Positions 34,451 to 43,266 of a DNA stretch of 64,000 bases are shown one piece after another. The notes beneath the pieces are model-generated. The model was given only the letters and a program-made list of their open reading frames with translations. It made no database searches and had not been told where the DNA came from. The stretch comes from Oscillospiraceae bacterium (GTDB taxonomy: Bacteria; Bacillota; Clostridia; Lachnospirales; Lachnospiraceae), in the NCBI GenBank assembly GCA_021771715.1, contig JAETOO010000001.1, positions 558,001 to 622,000 on the forward strand, in the 5' to 3' direction. Position numbers and translations under genes: made by a program. Each line of letters opens with the position of its first letter. Position 1 is the first letter of the stretch.

Positions 34451-35671
34451 TCAAGGGTTCCGGCGGATCGTCCCCGCGCCCAGAAAAATCGCGGCAAGTC
34501 CAAAGATGACTGCTTGCAGCGCGTTCCACAGCAGTTCGAGCTGTGCTTCCCCCTGCGCGGTGCCGAGCAGCAGAAGCAGGTTCTGGCGCTGGCGCTGCCA
34601 CCAGTCGGACCAGAAGGAAAAATCAGACCAGCGGGTCGGGATCATGTCGGAGGGAATCTCCAGGAAGCGAGCGGTGAGAAAAACGAGTCCGCATGAGAGA
34701 ACAGCGCAGAGAATCCAGGTGAGGACTTTGCCTGGTCTGGTTTCATTGCCGCCCGTCTGCCCGCTCCCGGCAGTTACCGCATACGAAGGTTTCCTCATGC
34801 CTGCATTTTCCTGCGCTGCATCCTTCTCCTGCTCCGTGTATCTCTCCTGCTCAATGGATTTCTCTTGCTCAGCGTATTTCTCCTGCTCAATGGATTTCTC
34901 CTGCTCAGCAATCATTTTCCTGTCTCTGTGCATTTTTTTCTGTCTGTTTTTCCCTGGTCTCTTTCCGTGCTCAGATGATGTCAGCAGGCCTGGGGCGAGC
35001 AGCAGCCGCAGCAGCTGTAGACCGAGGAGCAGCGGCAATATTGCCAGAAAATTCTGCACCAGCGCACTCAGGAATACGAAATCCATGCACGTCCCCTCCA
35101 GGCCATGCCGGAGGAGAAACTCTTCCAGTCCGCACTTTGCGCGGTTCGGGTCGGAATCGTGGAGGGAGACCGCAGTCAGCTGCTCACCGTCTCCCGGCAC
35201 TGCGCTGCGCACCAGCAGCTTCTGCAGGCTCTCAAAGGTCCCAAGCACGGTGAGCACCCGCTCCCCACACGTGACCAGCTGACCGGATGCCGACTCGGTT
35301 CCAAACAGCTCATCTGCAGTCTGCGTGTCCAGATAACAACCGTCCTCCCGCCATGCGAGCTGCCCCGTCTCCGGAAGCAGCAGCGTGGAATCGCCCGAGA
35401 CAACCATCTGCCTCGCATTTGCATGCTTTCCCGTCAGCTGGCAGGTCAGCGCCGTGTCCGGGACCTCGCCCCAGAAGCAGACACGCTGCGGCTCGCTCTG
35501 TTCCAGCTCCTGCTCCCGGATCGCGGCCGCCTCCTTTGCACCCGGCTGCCCTCCGGTCAGCAGCGCCGTCGCCGTGCCCGACGCCCCCCGCACCGCCATG
35601 CTGCTTCGCACCGCAAAGCCGTACAGAAAGATCATCAGAACCAGTTTTCCCAAATTCCATATATATCTCAT
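34451..35671 (-). CDS. MacB/FtsX-like four-helix membrane protein without ATPase domain
   Basis: A 406-aa protein. One N-terminal helix (residues 8-22), then a large extracytoplasmic domain with blocks such as GYLDTQTADELFGTESASG and RVLTVLGTFESLQKLLV that resemble the MacB periplasmic core domain, then helices at about 205-235, 317-340 and 380-400: the MacB topology. Between helices 2 and 3 is a Glu/Gln/Lys-rich loop of six-residue repeats (IEQEKY, AEQEKS). The start ATG at 35671 (MRYIWNLGKLVLMIFLY) has only AAGGGC. It is the last gene after the HlyD-type adaptor, as macB follows macA, but no ATPase is encoded nearby. Assignment is by topology and weak similarity. Confidence 0.6.
   Translation of the reverse strand: MRYIWNLGKLVLMIFLYGFAVRSSMAVRGASGTATALLTGGQPGAKEAAAIREQELEQSEPQRVCFWGEVPDTALTCQLTGKHANARQMVVSGDSTLLLPETGQLAWREDGCYLDTQTADELFGTESASGQLVTCGERVLTVLGTFESLQKLLVRSAVPGDGEQLTAVSLHDSDPNRAKCGLEEFLLRHGLEGTCMDFVFLSALVQNFLAILPLLLGLQLLRLLLAPGLLTSSEHGKRPGKNRQKKMHRDRKMIAEQEKSIEQEKYAEQEKSIEQERYTEQEKDAAQENAGMRKPSYAVTAGSGQTGGNETRPGKVLTWILCAVLSCGLVFLTARFLEIPSDMIPTRWSDFSFWSDWWQRQRQNLLLLLGTAQGEAQLELLWNALQAVIFGLAAIFLGAGTIRRNP
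34811..34915 (-). repeat. in-frame 18-bp repeats encoding EQEK units
   Basis: Six-residue units AEQEKS, IEQEKY, AEQEKS, IEQERY, TEQEKD; pairs of units (36 bp) are the most alike. They sit in the cytoplasmic loop of the MacB-like protein. Confidence 0.75.
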
Positions 35672-35763
35672 ACGTTTGCCCTTATCATTCTCAGCCCTGC
35701 AATTCCCGACATGCCTATACCAACGCAATTTTCAAATTCCCTCGAAATTCATGCCTTGTCGTT

Positions 35764-37992
35764 CTATGATCCTATGCGTACCCGGCTGCCGTCGTCGACC
35801 GCCTTGTCGGAGCCGACAATGACGGAATCCTGGGTGGTGATGCTGCCCTGGGCGAGCGCCGCGTACGATTCATTCTGCTCCTGCACGGTGACGCTCACCT
35901 TGCGCGCGCGGAGCTCTGTCCCCAGCACTGAGTCATGCTCATCGTACACCAGCACATAGGGCTGGTTCTTTGCATCGAGGTGCAGCGCCGCGAGCGGTAC
36001 GCAGACCGGGTACGCCTCCGATTTGCGGCTGTACTCGAGCGTCGCGGATGCTCCCAGCTCCAGCGAATCCTCAGGAAGCTGAACGCTCACATGGTACACG
36101 TCCTCATTCTCCTCGTCCTCTGCCACCGATTCCACCACGAGCCCTTCATACTCCCTCTTTTTGCTGTCCGTCAGCGTGATCTCATCACCCGTACCGATGT
36201 ATTTCTCCTGCTCAGCCGTGATCTCCGCCGTGAAGCGGTAGCCTTTCGCCAGATCCGCCATCAAAAGCGCCGTCGTGTCGGTCGTCTTCTCCCCGGTGCG
36301 GATGTTGATCTGCGTGATCAGACCGTCCGCGGGAGCGCAGACCCTGCCCCCATCCTGCTTCAGCGTCTCCAGCTTCTCGAGTTCCAGCTGCAGCTGTGCG
36401 TAGACAATCTCATTCATCTCGGCCGAGCTGTTCGATGCATTCGGGATCCCCGCGGTCTGCACTGCGCGGCCGCCTGTCACCGCTGCCTCGTTGGCCGACA
36501 GCGCTGCATTCTCATACGCCTCCTGTGCCGCCTGCACATTCGCAGTCAGCTGATTCTCCGCCTCCGCACTCTTCTGGTCGGCAGACGCAAGCCGCTCCTG
36601 CTGGTACTGCGCCAGCGCAGCCTCCGCCTTTTCCTTCTCTGCCAGCGTTGTATTCACCTTCTGCTTCGCCCGGTCCAGCTCAGACTGATACCCGGCGCGC
36701 ACCGAGCGCTCAATCTCGTCCAGCTCCGCCTGCGTCGGGGCATTCATGCCACTTGTGCCGCCCGGCTGACTCGCGCTGCCTTCCACCTGACTTGCGCTAC
36801 CTCCCGGCATCGCCACTGCACCGCTCGAACCGCTGCCAGATATGCTGTCCATGCCGTCGCCAGACACAATGTCCGCACCGCCACCGGATACGCTGTCCGT
36901 GCCGTCGCCAGATACAATGTCCGTACCGTCACCGGATACGTTATCCGTACCGTCGCCAATCGCCCCCGGCATGCTTCCTGTGCCATCACCAGTCACCCCT
37001 GATGTCGTTTCCGTATCGCCGTCCAGAATCACATCATTCTCAGATCCTTCCACACCGCCTGAGCTTCCAACTCCCGCTGCTGAGCCTGCACCCACGCTGT
37101 CGCCTGATGCCACACCGCCCCCTGCGCTTCCCGCCACCTCAATTCCTTCAATCGTCAGCTCGCCAAGAGTCCTTGTCTCTGCTCCACTGCTCCCGCTTGC
37201 CGCACTTTCACCCGCCTGGTTATCAGCGAACTCCGCATCATTCAGCGGTTCTACGATTTCTCCCGTGCCGTCCGTCTCCGCGGCGGCCTGCGTATGTACC
37301 ATTCCGTTTTTTGTGATCGACGCACCGCTCTTCGCGTCCTCCAGAGCCGCATTGACCTCATTTTCGATCTTCCACTGCAGCGTCACCAGCTCCTGCTCTG
37401 CCTGCAGATACGCGTCCGTCTTCTGTTCCACGGCCTGCAATAGAGTCTCCTCCACCGCGCTGTCCTCCTGCGTCAGCCCTGCCTGCTTCCGATACTTTGA
37501 GAGCTCCTGCTTTGCCTCCTGCAGCTGACGCTTCGCGTGCGAGAGCTGCGTGTTCGCCTGCGCGGTCGACAGGGAATACTGCTCCGCGGCAGACGCCTGC
37601 TCATTCGCTTTCTGCTGCTCGCTGACCTCCTCCTGGCTCTTCGCATCCTTCACCACGAGCTCCTGCTTCTGCAGTTCCTGTCTCTGCCGCAGAATTTTTT
37701 CCTCCAGCAGCCCCAGATCCAGCGTAAACAGCAGCTCTCCCTTTTTGACCCGCTGTCCCACGCTCACCTCGATCGAGGTCACGCGCTGGTCTGGCTCCGT
37801 CGTCACTGCAAGCTCCTGATTCTGCGACACTCTGCCCGAAGCGCGCACCGTGTGGGTGATCATCATCTTGTCCGGCCTCGCCACCCGCACCACAGCCGTC
37901 CCCGCCTGATCCGCCGCCCGCGACAAGATCGTAAATACCAGCATCAACGCAAAAAAGATTCCCGTGATCCGCGCCAGTCTGCCTCTGTTCAT
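35764..37992 (-). CDS. HlyD/MacA-type periplasmic adaptor with long repeat-containing linker
   Basis: A 742-aa membrane-fusion protein, about twice the usual size. An N-terminal membrane anchor (ITGIFFALMLVFTILSRAAD) leads to the first lipoyl half (TSIEVSVGQRVKKGELLFTL) and a coiled coil from residue 85. Residues about 235-405 are a Gly/Asp/Ser-rich linker with eight-residue repeats (VSGDGTDS). A second coiled coil follows, then the second lipoyl half (GLITQINIRTGEKTTDT), beta-barrel and C-terminal domain (VCVPLAALHLDAKNQPYVLV). Start ATG at 37992 behind GGGGAGGAG. It follows importer permease genes by 48 bases, an unexpected partner, and precedes the MacB-like gene. Confidence 0.88.
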   Translation of the reverse strand: MNRGRLARITGIFFALMLVFTILSRAADQAGTAVVRVARPDKMMITHTVRASGRVSQNQELAVTTEPDQRVTSIEVSVGQRVKKGELLFTLDLGLLEEKILRQRQELQKQELVVKDAKSQEEVSEQQKANEQASAAEQYSLSTAQANTQLSHAKRQLQEAKQELSKYRKQAGLTQEDSAVEETLLQAVEQKTDAYLQAEQELVTLQWKIENEVNAALEDAKSGASITKNGMVHTQAAAETDGTGEIVEPLNDAEFADNQAGESAASGSSGAETRTLGELTIEGIEVAGSAGGGVASGDSVGAGSAAGVGSSGGVEGSENDVILDGDTETTSGVTGDGTGSMPGAIGDGTDNVSGDGTDIVSGDGTDSVSGGGADIVSGDGMDSISGSGSSGAVAMPGGSASQVEGSASQPGGTSGMNAPTQAELDEIERSVRAGYQSELDRAKQKVNTTLAEKEKAEAALAQYQQERLASADQKSAEAENQLTANVQAAQEAYENAALSANEAAVTGGRAVQTAGIPNASNSSAEMNEIVYAQLQLELEKLETLKQDGGRVCAPADGLITQINIRTGEKTTDTTALLMADLAKGYRFTAEITAEQEKYIGTGDEITLTDSKKREYEGLVVESVAEDEENEDVYHVSVQLPEDSLELGASATLEYSRKSEAYPVCVPLAALHLDAKNQPYVLVYDEHDSVLGTELRARKVSVTVQEQNESYAALAQGSITTQDSVIVGSDKAVDDGSRVRIGS
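36835..36995 (-). repeat. in-frame 24-bp repeats in the adaptor linker
   Basis: About six units of (V/I)SGDGTDS-like octapeptides, encoded by near-identical 24-bp DNA (TCGCCAGATACAATGTCCGT-like on the plus strand). Confidence 0.8.
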
Positions 37993-38039
37993 GTTCCGCT
38001 CCTCCCCTTCTTTTCGCCCTGCTCACTGTTATCTTATCC

Positions 38040-38903
38040 CTACTCCTTCAGCGCCGCCGCGGCGATTCCCTGCTCCAGGTACTCCTGCCCGGACAAAAAA
38101 AGGAGCAGCGCCGGGACCAGCATCATAATCGCTGCTGCAAAGCCCATGCCCGCCTCCTCCAGGCCGATCTCCGGCAGAAACAGCGACAGCGGCCACAGCG
38201 ATTTCGTCTTCAGGAACGTCATTGGCTGCTCAATCATGTTCCAGGACTCGAGAAAGCCGAGAATCCCAGACGAGACGATGCCGGCCGAGCCCAGCGGGAT
38301 CCCGATCCGCACAAAAATCTGAACATCCCCCGCCCCGTCGATTCGCGCCGCCTCCAGAATCGCCTCCGGTATCCCGCAGAAAAACCGGTACATGATAAAC
38401 ACCGGAAACGTCGAGAACACCGCCGGCAGAATCACAGCCGCGTGCGTATCCAGCAATCCCAGCGTGTTCAGCACCAGATATTCCGGCAGCATCAACACCT
38501 GAAACGGCATCAGCATCAGCACAATGTAGAGCATCAGCACCGCGCGCTTGCCCGGAAATGCGAATCGCGCCAGTCCCCAGGCCGTGGGCACGCCGAACAC
38601 TAACTGTCCGATCAGGATGCTGCCTGAAAGCTTCAGAGAATTCCAGAACATCACAAAAAACTGCGGGGAGTCGAGCAGCAGCGCCACCAGCGACTCCAGC
38701 GTCGGCGCCCGGGGAAGCAGCGCCCACGACGCCAGCCCGTCCGTCCCGCCAAGCACCGGCCTCAGATATTCCTCTAGCTCCCACTGCTGCATGAACACTC
38801 CCGTCACCGCCACAGCCACCGGAAAACAAATCACGCCCGCCAGCACCAGCAAGAACCCATACACAAATGCTCTGCCTGCTTTTTCTACCATCCATTTCGT
38901 CAT
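38040..38903 (-). CDS. carbohydrate ABC transporter permease, MalG type
   Basis: A 287-aa inner-membrane permease with six helices. The EAA loop that docks on the ATPase is GIPEAILEAARIDGAGDVQI, followed by GIPLGSAGIVSSGILGFLES. This is the second permease of a CUT1-type sugar importer. The ATG at 38903 follows AGAAGGT; the GTG at 38924 is inside the repeat-derived sequence. No ATPase gene is in the operon; CUT1 importers of Firmicutes often share a general MsmX-like ATPase. A tandem-repeat array separates it from the upstream permease gene. Confidence 0.92.
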   Translation of the reverse strand: MTKWMVEKAGRAFVYGFLLVLAGVICFPVAVAVTGVFMQQWELEEYLRPVLGGTDGLASWALLPRAPTLESLVALLLDSPQFFVMFWNSLKLSGSILIGQLVFGVPTAWGLARFAFPGKRAVLMLYIVLMLMPFQVLMLPEYLVLNTLGLLDTHAAVILPAVFSTFPVFIMYRFFCGIPEAILEAARIDGAGDVQIFVRIGIPLGSAGIVSSGILGFLESWNMIEQPMTFLKTKSLWPLSLFLPEIGLEEAGMGFAAAIMMLVPALLLFLSGQEYLEQGIAAAALKE

Positions 38904-38932
38904 AGCTCTGCTACCTTCTCCCACAGCCGCGT

Positions 38933-39206
38933 CATCCTTCCATGTCGCTCCCTGCCCTTTCCTCCCTCATTCGCCGCATCCTTCCATGTCGTTCCCTCTC
39001 CTGCCCTCTCTCATTCGCCGCATCCTTCCATGTCGCTCCCTCTCCTTCTCTCATTCATCGCATCCTTCCACGTCGTTCCCTCTCCTTCTCTCATTCACCG
39101 CATCCTTCCACGTCGTTCCCTCTCCTTCTCTCATTCACCGCATCCTTCCACGTCATTCCCTCTCCTTCCTCCCCTCATTCGCCACACGCTTCCGCGTCAT
39201 TCTCTC
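38933..39206. repeat. seven 40-44-bp tandem units between the two permease genes
   Basis: CATCCTTCCA is phased at 38933, 38977, 39021, 39061, 39101 and 39141, with a diverged unit at 39184 that touches the upstream permease's stop codon (39207). Central units are nearly identical over 40 bp (TCGTTCCCTCTCCTTCTCTC). On the coding strand each unit contains GGAAGGATG, a ribosome-site-like string. Confidence 0.88.
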
Positions 39207-40097
39207 TCACCCTTCCTTGTCCCACGCCCTCTGCAGCAGCACGATCAGCACCAGCACCACCGCGGCCGTCATGACCGCTGCGGCTGAGATTTTGTCGAAG
39301 GACAGCTCCCGAAACCAGTTGTTATAGAGATGCTGCAGCAGATACATATCCTGCTGCGGATAATCCCCGGCGACGAGCCACGCCTCCCGGAATACCTTGA
39401 AGGAGTTCAGAAACGAGAGTACCGAGATCGTGTACAGCGACGGCAGCAGGTTCGGCATCGTGATCCGCGTAAAGCATTTCCACTCCCCCGCCCCGTCCAC
39501 GCGCGCCGCCTCGTAGATCTCCTTCGGGATCCCGGCGAGCCCAGCCATCCACAGGATCATGTCGTAGCCCAGATTTTTCCAGAGATAGCTGAGCACGAGC
39601 ACCCAGAACGAGGCCCCGGTCGTCATCCAGCCGATCCGCTCCCTTCCCAGCGCGGTAAGCGCGCCGTTGATCAGTCCGTTCGAGTGAAACAGAATCTTCC
39701 AGACGAGCACCACGGAGGCCGCCGGGACGGCCACCGGGACGAGGAAAATACTCTTCAGCGTATTTTTCAGAAATTTCAGTTTTTGCAGCACGACCGCGAG
39801 CAGCAGCGACAGCGCGACCAGGAGCGGAATACAGATCACGGTAAAGCGCAGCGTGTTCCCCGCGGCCATCCGGAACGCTGTGTTGGAGAGCACGTTCCTG
39901 TAATTGTCCGGCCCGACCCACTGATTCCCGACCGCGCTTTGGAACGACCGGCGCACCACCTCTACAAACGGGATCAAGGTAAACACCAGCACGCCCAGAA
40001 GCCCCGGCAGGAGAAAGCACACGCCCGCCATCCGGCGCTTCCACGCCCTGCGCTTCGCTGCCGTCCGGCGCAGCCGCGCCTGCTTTTTTCTCCTCAT
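39207..40097 (-). CDS. sugar ABC transporter permease, MalF type
   Basis: A 296-aa permease. A basic N-terminus (MRRKKQARLRRTAAKRRAWK) precedes the first helix (MAGVCFLLPGLLGVLVFTLI); the EAA loop is GIPKEIYEAARVDGAGEWKC followed by ITMPNLLPSLYTISVLSFLN. It forms the translocation pore with the downstream MalG-type protein. I start at the ATG 40097 with AAAGG upstream; the open frame to 40151 overlaps the repeat array. It is 420 bases downstream of the solute-binding gene, the gap being filled by a 52-bp repeat array. Confidence 0.92.
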   Translation of the reverse strand: MRRKKQARLRRTAAKRRAWKRRMAGVCFLLPGLLGVLVFTLIPFVEVVRRSFQSAVGNQWVGPDNYRNVLSNTAFRMAAGNTLRFTVICIPLLVALSLLLAVVLQKLKFLKNTLKSIFLVPVAVPAASVVLVWKILFHSNGLINGALTALGRERIGWMTTGASFWVLVLSYLWKNLGYDMILWMAGLAGIPKEIYEAARVDGAGEWKCFTRITMPNLLPSLYTISVLSFLNSFKVFREAWLVAGDYPQQDMYLLQHLYNNWFRELSFDKISAAAVMTAAVVLVLIVLLQRAWDKEG

Positions 40098-40131
40098 ATG
40101 ATCCAACCTTTCTCCCGCCTCCGTCATTTTT

Positions 40132-40505
40132 CCACCGCACGCCACAGGCATCTATCTCTATTGCCCTGTTGTCTCACCCTTTTCATTTGCACGCCGCAGC
40201 GATCTATCCTTATCTCCCCGCAGCTATGCACGCTTCATCTGCACGCCATAGGGATCTATCCGTATCTCTCTGCGGCTATGCACGTTTCATCTGCACGCCG
40301 CAGAGAGCTATCCTTATCATCCTGCGACTATACACGTTTCATCTGCACGCCACAGAGATCTATTCTTATCTCCCTCCAGCTATACACGCTTCGTCTGCAC
40401 GCCGCAGCGATCTATCCTTATCACCCTACAGCTATGCTCGTTTCATCTGCACGCCGCAGAGATCTGTCCTTATTACTCTGTCACAGCACTCTTTCGTCTG
40501 CCCGT
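40132..40505. repeat. seven units of an exact 52-bp period between solute-binding and permease genes
   Basis: CATCTGCACGCC or a one-base variant is phased at 40184, 40236, 40288, 40340, 40392 and 40444, always exactly 52 bp; diverged copies lie near 40132 and 40495. Each unit contains GCAGAGATCTATCCTTATCT, whose ends (AGAT/ATCT) can pair. The period is not a multiple of three and the array ends about 13 bases from the stop codon at 40518. Confidence 0.9.
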
Positions 40506-40517
40506 ACTCATGCTCCG

Positions 40518-42812
40518 CTACTCCGCCAGGTACAGATTAATCTTCTGCATGATCGTGTTCACGGCCTCCTCGGCGCTGATGTTGCCGTTCACGCACTGGT
40601 GTGCCTGCTCCAGCACGACGGAGCGCTGCACCTCATCCATGTCGGCGCAGACAGACAGCTCCTCGATCCACCCGGCGAGCAGATCCTGCTCCTCCTGCGT
40701 CGGCCAGTAGCAAGTCAGCTCCATCGTTTCGCCCGTCCGCTTGTCTTCCGAGTAGCTGCTCAGCTCTCCATCCTTGAACAGCGGCTCCTGCAGCCTGCGC
40801 TCCAGCGCAGCGCGGTTCACCGGAAAACCGTTGCGCGTATCCGCCAGCTGACCGTCCTGCGAGAGCATATACCGCACAAACTCCAATGCTTCCTCCGGCG
40901 TCTTGGACGCGCTCGTCACGCCGACCACGCTCACCGGGACGAACACCTGCTCCTGCTGCAACCCTGCGGGCTCCGCCTAGCATTTTCCGGTCACACGGTT
41001 CGCCGAGGTGAGATCGCTCCAGGTATACATGCCGTTGATTACTCCGAGCGCCAGGCGGAGATTCTCTGCCGCGAAATCCATCCCGTAAACGCCCAATGAC
41101 ATTCCGCTTCCGCCCGTTGCCGCCATGATCTCTTCCAGAAACGCATCCCCGTACTCTGCCGCCAAGTCATAAAATTCCTGATCGTCCTCGGACATATTCT
41201 CCTTAAACGCATCCGTGATCTTCCGAAGTCCTTCCATATACTCCATCAGCCCCTCCTGGCTGATCGTGCCGTCCTCCTTTTTCCAGCTGCCTGCACAGAT
41301 CGGGTAGAGAATCTCCGGAAGCATCGCAATGTCTGAGGCCGTAAAGGTTCCCGTCTGCGCCGCCAGCCCGGCAAGCCCTGCGAAATCCTTTGTCTGCCCG
41401 AACAGCTCCGCTTCCCCTGCGACCACCGGGATGCTGAATTTTGTCACGATGGCCGGAAGCAGTTCCTCCGTCCGGTAGGCGCACGCGACCGCGTCTACCA
41501 GCCCGTCTCCGCTCCCAAGCTCATCCGCGATCCCAGACAGATCCGCCAGCAGCCCCTTCTGCGCGTACGTCTCAATATTCATCCCGTCCAGCACGAGCAC
41601 ATCCGGCCCGTTCCCCGCGAGAATATCCGTGTTCAGCGTCCGCAGCGCGTCGGAGACGGTCACGCCGTCCGTCCCGGTCATTCCGATCTGATAATTTACA
41701 TACGTATCCGGGTGCAGCTTCTGATACTGCGCCGCTGCCTGCTGGACATCCGCATTTTCCTTCAGAGAATAGACCGTGATCTCCTTCTCCGGCGCAGCTG
41801 CCATATCCGGGTTATAGTCAAACCGCAGCAGGCCGTACAACGATCCGTACGCTCCTGATTCCCGCGGATACAGCACGTAAAAGCTCTGATCCTTCGTCTC
41901 CATCGCTGCCGGCTGAACGGACGGGTCTGCCAGAGTGCTCAGATCACCGTTCACGACCTGCTCTACCACGCCGCCCTCCATCACATGCGAATAGATTCCT
42001 TTACTCGTGCAGTAAAACAGCCGCCCCTCCTCGTCCGACGCAAACACAATCGGATAGCTCGAGCCCGTCGTCACCTCATAGGAGGCTCCATCCGCAAACA
42101 ATGCCTCCTCCAGCACCTCATCCCGCGCAATCGGCTCCCCGGTCGCCGCGTCGTACCGCTGCAGCGTGCCGTTCCCGAGCGCCAGCGCCTCGCCGCCTGC
42201 CGACGCGACAATCCGCGCATCGCCATCGGTCAGTGTCTGCAGCTGTACGCCATCAGACAGCTCCAGCAATACGGCTCTGCTTCCGGCTGCCCATCCTACC
42301 AGCCCTCCGTTATCCGCGATCGTCAGCTGGGTGATCATTTCCCCGTCGAGATCGGCCTCCTGCGCATTTCCCTGCGCGTCAAACGTGACCAGGCTGTAGT
42401 CGTAATCGCCGCTGCCGTCATCCTCCATCAGAACGCCTGCTCCGCCGCCGTCACGCGCCAACGCCAGCGTCACGAAATAGCCGTTCTCATATTCCTCCGG
42501 GAGCACGGCCGTCTCCTCCCAGGTATCGCCGCGGTCGCTACTGTCCCACATCCGGTAGCTCTCACGCACCTCACCGCTCTCTTCTTCCTCATAGAAACTG
42601 CCTATGATCCGCAGCGTGCCGTCGTCCCTGCGCACGATATCGCGGATGGTCGCATTCTCCGGCAGCGCCAGCTCCGTCTCCACATAGCGCCCCATCGCCA
42701 TGCCGCCATCCTCCTCTGCCGCCGCTCCCGCCGCGGGAAGCGCGCCCGCACACAGCGATGCGGCAAGCAGTGCCGCTATCTTCCGTTTCCATGTCTTCCG
42801 ATCATTCCCCAT
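40518..42812 (-). pseudogene. extracellular solute-binding protein with N-terminal propeller-like domain, interrupted by an in-frame amber codon
   Basis: A signal peptide (RKIAALLAASLCAGALPAAG) is followed by about 330 residues of beta-rich sequence with a BNR/Asp-box-like motif (SDRGDTWEE), then a family 1 (MalE-like) solute-binding domain starting KEITVYSLKENADVQQAAAQ and including NGPDVLVLDGMNIETYAQKG. After TGKC a TAG at 40979-40977 stops translation, but the same frame continues for 153 more codons with the expected C-terminal lobe (EQVFVPVSVVGVTSASKTPE, ending NTIMQKINLYLAE). Without the stop the protein would be 764 aa. It starts at ATG 42812 behind AGGAGGCAGAGT and heads the hybrid operon. 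Either a recent nonsense mutation, a sequencing error, or readthrough. Confidence 0.85.
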
Positions 42813-43112
42813 ACTCTGCCTCCTGTTCTCTCTGCCATCCGCCGCTTTCCTTACCTTCGTCCCATCACTGCCCCGGCGCCTTTCCTTCTGATTTCAAATT
42901 CCTGCATGTGCCGTTCTGAGACTGCATACTACCTTCCGGCTCCCTCACCTGAACATCCCCTGCTATACACAGTATCTCACATTCTTCGTCCGGCGGACAT
43001 CCTTTTTCTTATTTACCGGTTACAACTGCAGTCTAACGCTCCTTCCTCTATTTTTGCTCTAAATCCGAGAGAATTTCAGGATAATTTAAAGATTATTTCG
43101 AGATGAAGATAG
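42813..43112. other. intergenic region between the hybrid operon and its divergent two-component system
   Basis: About 300 bases without a credible ORF. It must hold the leftward promoter of the solute-binding gene; I could not pick one with confidence. The AT-rich half begins near 43000. Confidence 0.4.
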
Positions 43113-43230
43113 TATAATATCGTTAGACATTGTACCGCACCGATGTGCGGCCCGACCGCAGGAAGGGCCTTCTGCTGCACGCTTTACAGCGCTTATTGTC
43201 TCAAGGTGCAGCGCAACGCAGCCCGTCGGT
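43113..43230 (+). promoter_or_regulatory. promoter -10 and structured leader of the divergent response-regulator gene
   Basis: A perfect TATAAT lies at 43113-43118; the -35 (GATTAT) is poor, so activation is likely. The roughly 140-base leader then has CCGCAC/GTGCGG around 43137-43152, the palindrome GAAGGGCCTTC near 43164, and GCTGCACGC paired with a GGTGCAGCG segment further on. Several mutually exclusive stems suggest RNA-level control; no known riboswitch is recognised. Confidence 0.4.
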
Positions 43231-43266
43231 CAAAAATGGAAGAGTGAATTTACCCGAGGTGCTCCT

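Noticed and set aside
38933-40505. Regular repeats considered as CRISPR arrays
   Set aside because: Units are contiguous variants of one another without unique spacers of constant size, repeats are not identical, and no cas gene is in the window.
40518-40976. Separate 147-aa gene downstream of the solute-binding protein
   Set aside because: It is in the same frame as the upstream ORF, has no ribosome site, and its sequence is the missing C-terminal lobe; better explained as one interrupted gene.
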